Assembly: GCA_003166055.1 (NCBI GenBank)
Contig: PMWR01000342.1
Span: 1-7,442 of the forward strand
Direction of reading: 5' to 3'
Length of the DNA: 7,442 nucleotides
Source: Acidobacteriaceae bacterium
GTDB taxonomy: Bacteria; Acidobacteriota; Terriglobia; Terriglobales; Acidobacteriaceae
In this document: positions 4,993 through 7,442 of the stretch, in pieces
How positions within the stretch are numbered: position 1 is the first letter of the stretch
How the letters are laid out: the number at the start of each line of letters is the position of its first letter
Program-made: the position numbers and the translations under genes
The notes under the pieces: generated by a model
What the model was told of the DNA's origin: nothing
The model's database searches: none
The model's input: the letters and a program-made list of their open reading frames with translations, nothing else

Positions 4993-6930
4993 TCAGTTGC
5001 CTTTCGCGGTGGGGGATCTGGTGAGGACCAGTTGCTGCTGATCGGCGGTGGCGATTTTGAGGTAGAAGTCGTGCAGGTTGGGGTATTCCGTTGCATCAAG
5101 GAGAATGACATTGCTGGTCATAATCCGGCGGACGCTTATGGAGCCATTCTCTGTGCTGGAGTTGATCTTGAGCGTGGCATGATCGGGCCAGGGAATCTCA
5201 GCATCCTGGGGAATGCTCTCGACGATAAATCCAGGAGGCAAATCGTAAGTGGCGTCATCTTCCTCCATCCAAGGATAGTGGAGGTCGACTGGAATTGAGC
5301 GCGCTTCCCGCGTCACAAATGGATGACTGGCGCGGGACTGGAACAAGAACGCGGGCAAGACCAGGTGCTTCCCCGTTACAGTGCCCAGATTGCCGGAGAT
5401 TTTGACGATGGCGATAAGGTTGGATGGGTAATCTTCAAGGCTCAGGAAGTGATCAAAGTCAGCCTGGACGCCTTCTGGGAGAGAGTCGCGCGTGTACTCG
5501 CTGAACTGCTTCTTGACCTCATCCGCATCGTTGTTGAGCTGCAAATGCCTCCAATAGAGGGCGTTGGGGCCGTCCAGGACGAAGCGAACTATTCCATTGA
5601 CGCTGCCTGCCTCGTCGATGGAAAGACGTGTGTCACGCGTTACGGTCGGGTGCGAGGACAAGAATGCGGGTGTGGTGGCGATGACAGCCGTAGAGCCCTC
5701 TGATGCGAGCTGGAAACCGGTGGCGAGAGAGTGCTTCCAGTGGAGCATGCCGTAAGGGCACATTTTCTGGCTGGGGTCGAGGTAGACTTTCTTGCCGGCA
5801 AGCTCAAGCATCACGATGTAGTCGTCGAGTTGACCGGCGGAGAGGTAGGACGAGTCGAACATGGCGCGATTGCGGTCGACGACTTTCAAGGGCGAGACCT
5901 TCAGGCCGGCGGTTCGCGCGAGGGCCGCATATAGGAGGGCGATTTCGTCGTCGTTTCCGGCCTGCTGCTTCCAGATATCTTCGGCTTTCCTGATGTCTTT
6001 GAGCTTCTCCTTCTTGCGCTCGGCCTGGGATTTTTGGCGGGTGAAGGCTGTGTTCTCAAGCTTCATGACCGCGGCATAGATTTTTTGCGCTTTGGCTTCG
6101 TCGTTGTCCTCCGGCGCGACGATGGTGGCGACGGCCTTCTTAAGCTGCCCGGTTGGTTTGGTAAATTCCAGCACAAAAGACGCCCAGCTCTTGCGAGCGT
6201 CGTCCCAGAACTCCGCAGAGTTTCTGAATTTGCTATAGGAGAACTCGACGCGCCAGCGGATGTTGTTGAGCGGGGGCATCCAGTCGTCGTCGGGTAGGGG
6301 TGGGATGTCTGTTAAATCCAACGTGACGACGCCCTTGTTGATCACGGCCCTGACGCCGCGCGCTACATGGGTGCCGACTAATAGATTGTAGAAACTCAAT
6401 GGTTGGTATGAGAAATGAGCCTTCTTCACTAAGTATTCGCACTGGATCTGCCATGAGGGCAAGGGGAGGAAGCCATCTCGGTGAAACTTAACGCGATATT
6501 CAAGGATGCTGCCAACCTCGACGGCGGGCAGGGTGAAGACCAATCGATCTACCTGGAACTCGGCGGTTTTTACATCGAGAAGATCGGCGGGCTTGGCAGT
6601 GAGTGGAGTGATGGCGCCATCAGAGTGGATAGTGCGGCCTTCCAGGCTGACTAGCTTGTCATTGCCGGGCTCGAAAGCAACGCTGATGGTGGCGAGTTCC
6701 TTGCCTTTTTCCGTGAGCACTTCAATGCGGTTGTAGAGGGCACTGATTCCCGTTGAGTCATCGGAGGTTTCTTCATGGTAGAGATATATGGCAGCTGCGC
6801 CGGGAGCTTTGGCGTCGGCGGTCATCTTGAGTTCCTCGTCGGTTGGCGGCTGGAACTGGGCGAACGCCAGGGCCGGTGAAGCCAGCGCGAGGAGCGGGAG
6901 AGCGGCGCGCAGGAAGGCGGATAGGCGCAT
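4993..6930 (-). CDS. Exported DUF3857/transglutaminase-like protein, triad degenerate (gene 1)
   Basis: 645 aa. The signal peptide is MRLSAFLRAALPLLALASPA with likely cleavage near AFA-24|QF. It is a close paralogue of gene 2: 38 of the first 50 residues are identical by hand count. DUF3857 spans ~45-215, with GRTIHSDGAITPL (98-110) and VEVGSILEYR (137-146). In the transglutaminase-like core (~275-390) the nucleophile position is Asn326 (QAGNDDEIALL), the His position is Asp370 (QLDDYIVML), and Asp385 (YLDPSQK) is retained. Cys391 and WKHS (398-401) are shared with gene 2. A DUF3858-like tail ends in Lys-Gly-Asn as in gene 2. The frame stays open upstream to about 7425, but that part overlaps the divergent glycosidase gene and reads as low-complexity Arg/His/Pro. 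The ATG at 6930 is supported by the signal peptide, GGTGA 5 nt upstream and the conserved promoter block. Enzymatic inactivity is inferred; a binding or scaffold role is possible. Confidence 0.92.
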   Translation of the reverse strand: MRLSAFLRAALPLLALASPALAFAQFQPPTDEELKMTADAKAPGAAAIYLYHEETSDDSTGISALYNRIEVLTEKGKELATISVAFEPGNDKLVSLEGRTIHSDGAITPLTAKPADLLDVKTAEFQVDRLVFTLPAVEVGSILEYRVKFHRDGFLPLPSWQIQCEYLVKKAHFSYQPLSFYNLLVGTHVARGVRAVINKGVVTLDLTDIPPLPDDDWMPPLNNIRWRVEFSYSKFRNSAEFWDDARKSWASFVLEFTKPTGQLKKAVATIVAPEDNDEAKAQKIYAAVMKLENTAFTRQKSQAERKKEKLKDIRKAEDIWKQQAGNDDEIALLYAALARTAGLKVSPLKVVDRNRAMFDSSYLSAGQLDDYIVMLELAGKKVYLDPSQKMCPYGMLHWKHSLATGFQLASEGSTAVIATTPAFLSSHPTVTRDTRLSIDEAGSVNGIVRFVLDGPNALYWRHLQLNNDADEVKKQFSEYTRDSLPEGVQADFDHFLSLEDYPSNLIAIVKISGNLGTVTGKHLVLPAFLFQSRASHPFVTREARSIPVDLHYPWMEEDDATYDLPPGFIVESIPQDAEIPWPDHATLKINSSTENGSISVRRIMTSNVILLDATEYPNLHDFYLKIATADQQQLVLTRSPTAKGN

Positions 6931-6935
6931 GGGTT

Positions 6936-6940
6936 TCACC
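6936..6940 (-). promoter_or_regulatory. Ribosome binding site of gene 1
   Basis: GGTGA on the minus strand, 5 nt before the ATG at 6930, matches part of the anti-Shine-Dalgarno complement. It argues for this start and against the long in-frame extension into the divergent gene. Confidence 0.6.
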
Positions 6941-6950
6941 AAAATGGAAT

Positions 6951-6975
6951 GACAGTGGAAGTGTAACCCGAAACG
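6951..6975 (-). promoter_or_regulatory. Conserved 25-nt block upstream of gene 1, putative promoter/operator
   Basis: This is the partner of the block at 4769-4793, with two mismatches in 25 positions. On the minus strand it also carries GGGTTACACTTCC, with TACACT at 6960-6965. It ends 20 nt before the gene 1 start codon (21 nt for the gene 2 block), so the spacing is conserved although the bases between block and start differ. It lies in the divergent region shared with the GH31 gene and could influence both directions. Confidence 0.5.
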
Positions 6976-7020
6976 ACGCGAGGGAGGTTGAATGGATCGC
7001 CGGGAGGGCGCTGCGCGGGG

Positions 7021-7026
7021 TAGACT
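7021..7026 (+). promoter_or_regulatory. Possible -10 element of the GH31 gene
   Basis: TAGACT lies 39 nt before the ATG at 7066 and matches TATAAT at four of six positions; it is also one base from the TACACT of the gene 1 and 2 blocks. No recognisable -35 sits 16-18 nt upstream, so this is a weak call. Confidence 0.3.
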
Positions 7027-7049
7027 GGTGCGTGCTTGTAAACCGATTA

Positions 7050-7056
7050 AGGAGGG
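7050..7056 (+). promoter_or_regulatory. Ribosome binding site of the GH31 gene
   Basis: AGGAGGG on the plus strand is a strong Shine-Dalgarno match, 9 nt before the ATG at 7066, and fixes that start. Confidence 0.8.
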
Positions 7057-7065
7057 ACTTCTGCA

Positions 7066-7442
7066 ATGAGGCGGATTGGCTTGCTGTGGGTGTTGGTGGG
7101 TCTTGGTGTGGCCGGGGCGGTGGCGCCGGCGGCGATGGGGCAGTGGAATACGCCGAACCCGGTGGTGAGCTTTGAGAAGAAGGCGGACGGCCTGGAGGTG
7201 AAGCAGAAGGATGGGGTGCTGCGGCTGGAGGTGAAGGCGGAGGACCTGATTCACGTGACGTATTCGCCGCTCGATTTCACAGCGCCGGAGCGGGCGCCGG
7301 ATTGGGTGGTGGTGAAGAAGGATTGGCCGGCGGCGGCGTTCGATGTGAGTTCGAACGACAGGGCGATTACGCTGGCGACGGCGAAGCTGCGGGTGATGAT
7401 TGAGCGGGCGAGCGGGGCGGTGCACTACGTGGCGCCGGAGGG
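7066..7442 (+). CDS. Exported GH31-family glycosidase (alpha-glucosidase/alpha-xylosidase type), N-terminal part only
   Basis: 125 residues run to the right edge with the frame open. The N-terminus MRRIGLLWVLVGLGVAGAVA is a signal peptide with probable cleavage near AMG-25|QW. The mature part begins with PNPVVSFEKKADGLEVKQKD (about 30-49), then LEVKAEDLIHVTYSP (54-68) and DWVVVKKDWPAAAFDV (80-95). It ends in a beta-rich stretch with AKLRVMIERASGAVHY. This matches, from memory, the N-terminal beta-sandwich that precedes the catalytic barrel in GH31 enzymes acting on alpha-linked glucose or xylose. The catalytic Asp residues lie outside the window, so substrate preference cannot be judged. It is transcribed divergently from gene 1 with 135 bp between the starts, which allows shared control and suggests a role in periplasmic or extracellular glycan use. 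The family call is good and the specificity is open. Confidence 0.8.
   Translation, partial: MRRIGLLWVLVGLGVAGAVAPAAMGQWNTPNPVVSFEKKADGLEVKQKDGVLRLEVKAEDLIHVTYSPLDFTAPERAPDWVVVKKDWPAAAFDVSSNDRAITLATAKLRVMIERASGAVHYVAPE

Noticed and set aside
6931..7425. In-frame N-terminal extension of gene 1 up to about 7425
   Set aside because: It would overlap the divergent GH31 gene and translates to Arg/His/Pro-rich low-complexity sequence. The signal peptide, ribosome binding site and conserved block all place the start at 6930.

Overview
The window looks like a GC-rich bacterial chromosome segment, most likely from an Acidobacteriota (Terriglobia-like) organism. This rests on remembered family resemblance: secreted DUF3857/transglutaminase-like proteins in tandem, a secreted GH31-type glycosidase, an Old Yellow Enzyme of the YqjM type, and intergenic clusters of short GC-rich palindromes. 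No database search was possible.

Layout, left to right. At 1-488 (minus) lies the N-terminal part of an FMN-dependent ene-reductase that runs off the left edge. At 489-776 is an intergenic stretch filled with short perfect palindromes. At 777-6930 (minus) are three large exported proteins of the DUF3857 plus transglutaminase-like class. In transcription order they are gene 1 (6930-4993), a 245-bp gap, gene 2 (4747-2771), and gene 3 (2768-777), which starts 2 nt after the gene 2 stop. At 6931-7065 is a divergent promoter region. At 7066-7442 (plus) is the N-terminus of an exported GH31-family glycosidase that runs off the right edge.

The main point is the division of labour inferred among the three exported proteins. 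Gene 3 keeps a complete Cys-His-Asp transglutaminase/protease-like triad (Cys341, His382, Asp414). Genes 1 and 2 are close paralogues of each other in which the Cys position is Asn or Thr and the His position is Asp, while the last Asp is kept. They also share a signature of their own after that Asp (KMCP(Y/F)G...WKHS). The locus therefore reads as two apparent pseudoenzymes plus one apparently competent enzyme, all with signal peptides. Genes 1 and 2 also share a nearly identical 25-nt block just upstream of their starts (23 of 25 identical), which I take to be a common promoter or operator. The biochemical role of these proteins is not known to me. A link to envelope or extracellular peptide/glycan processing is only inferred from export, fold and the neighbouring glycosidase.

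I saw no tRNA, rRNA, CRISPR array, IS element or phage gene. Long plus-strand ORFs opposite genes 1-3 are shadows caused by high GC.
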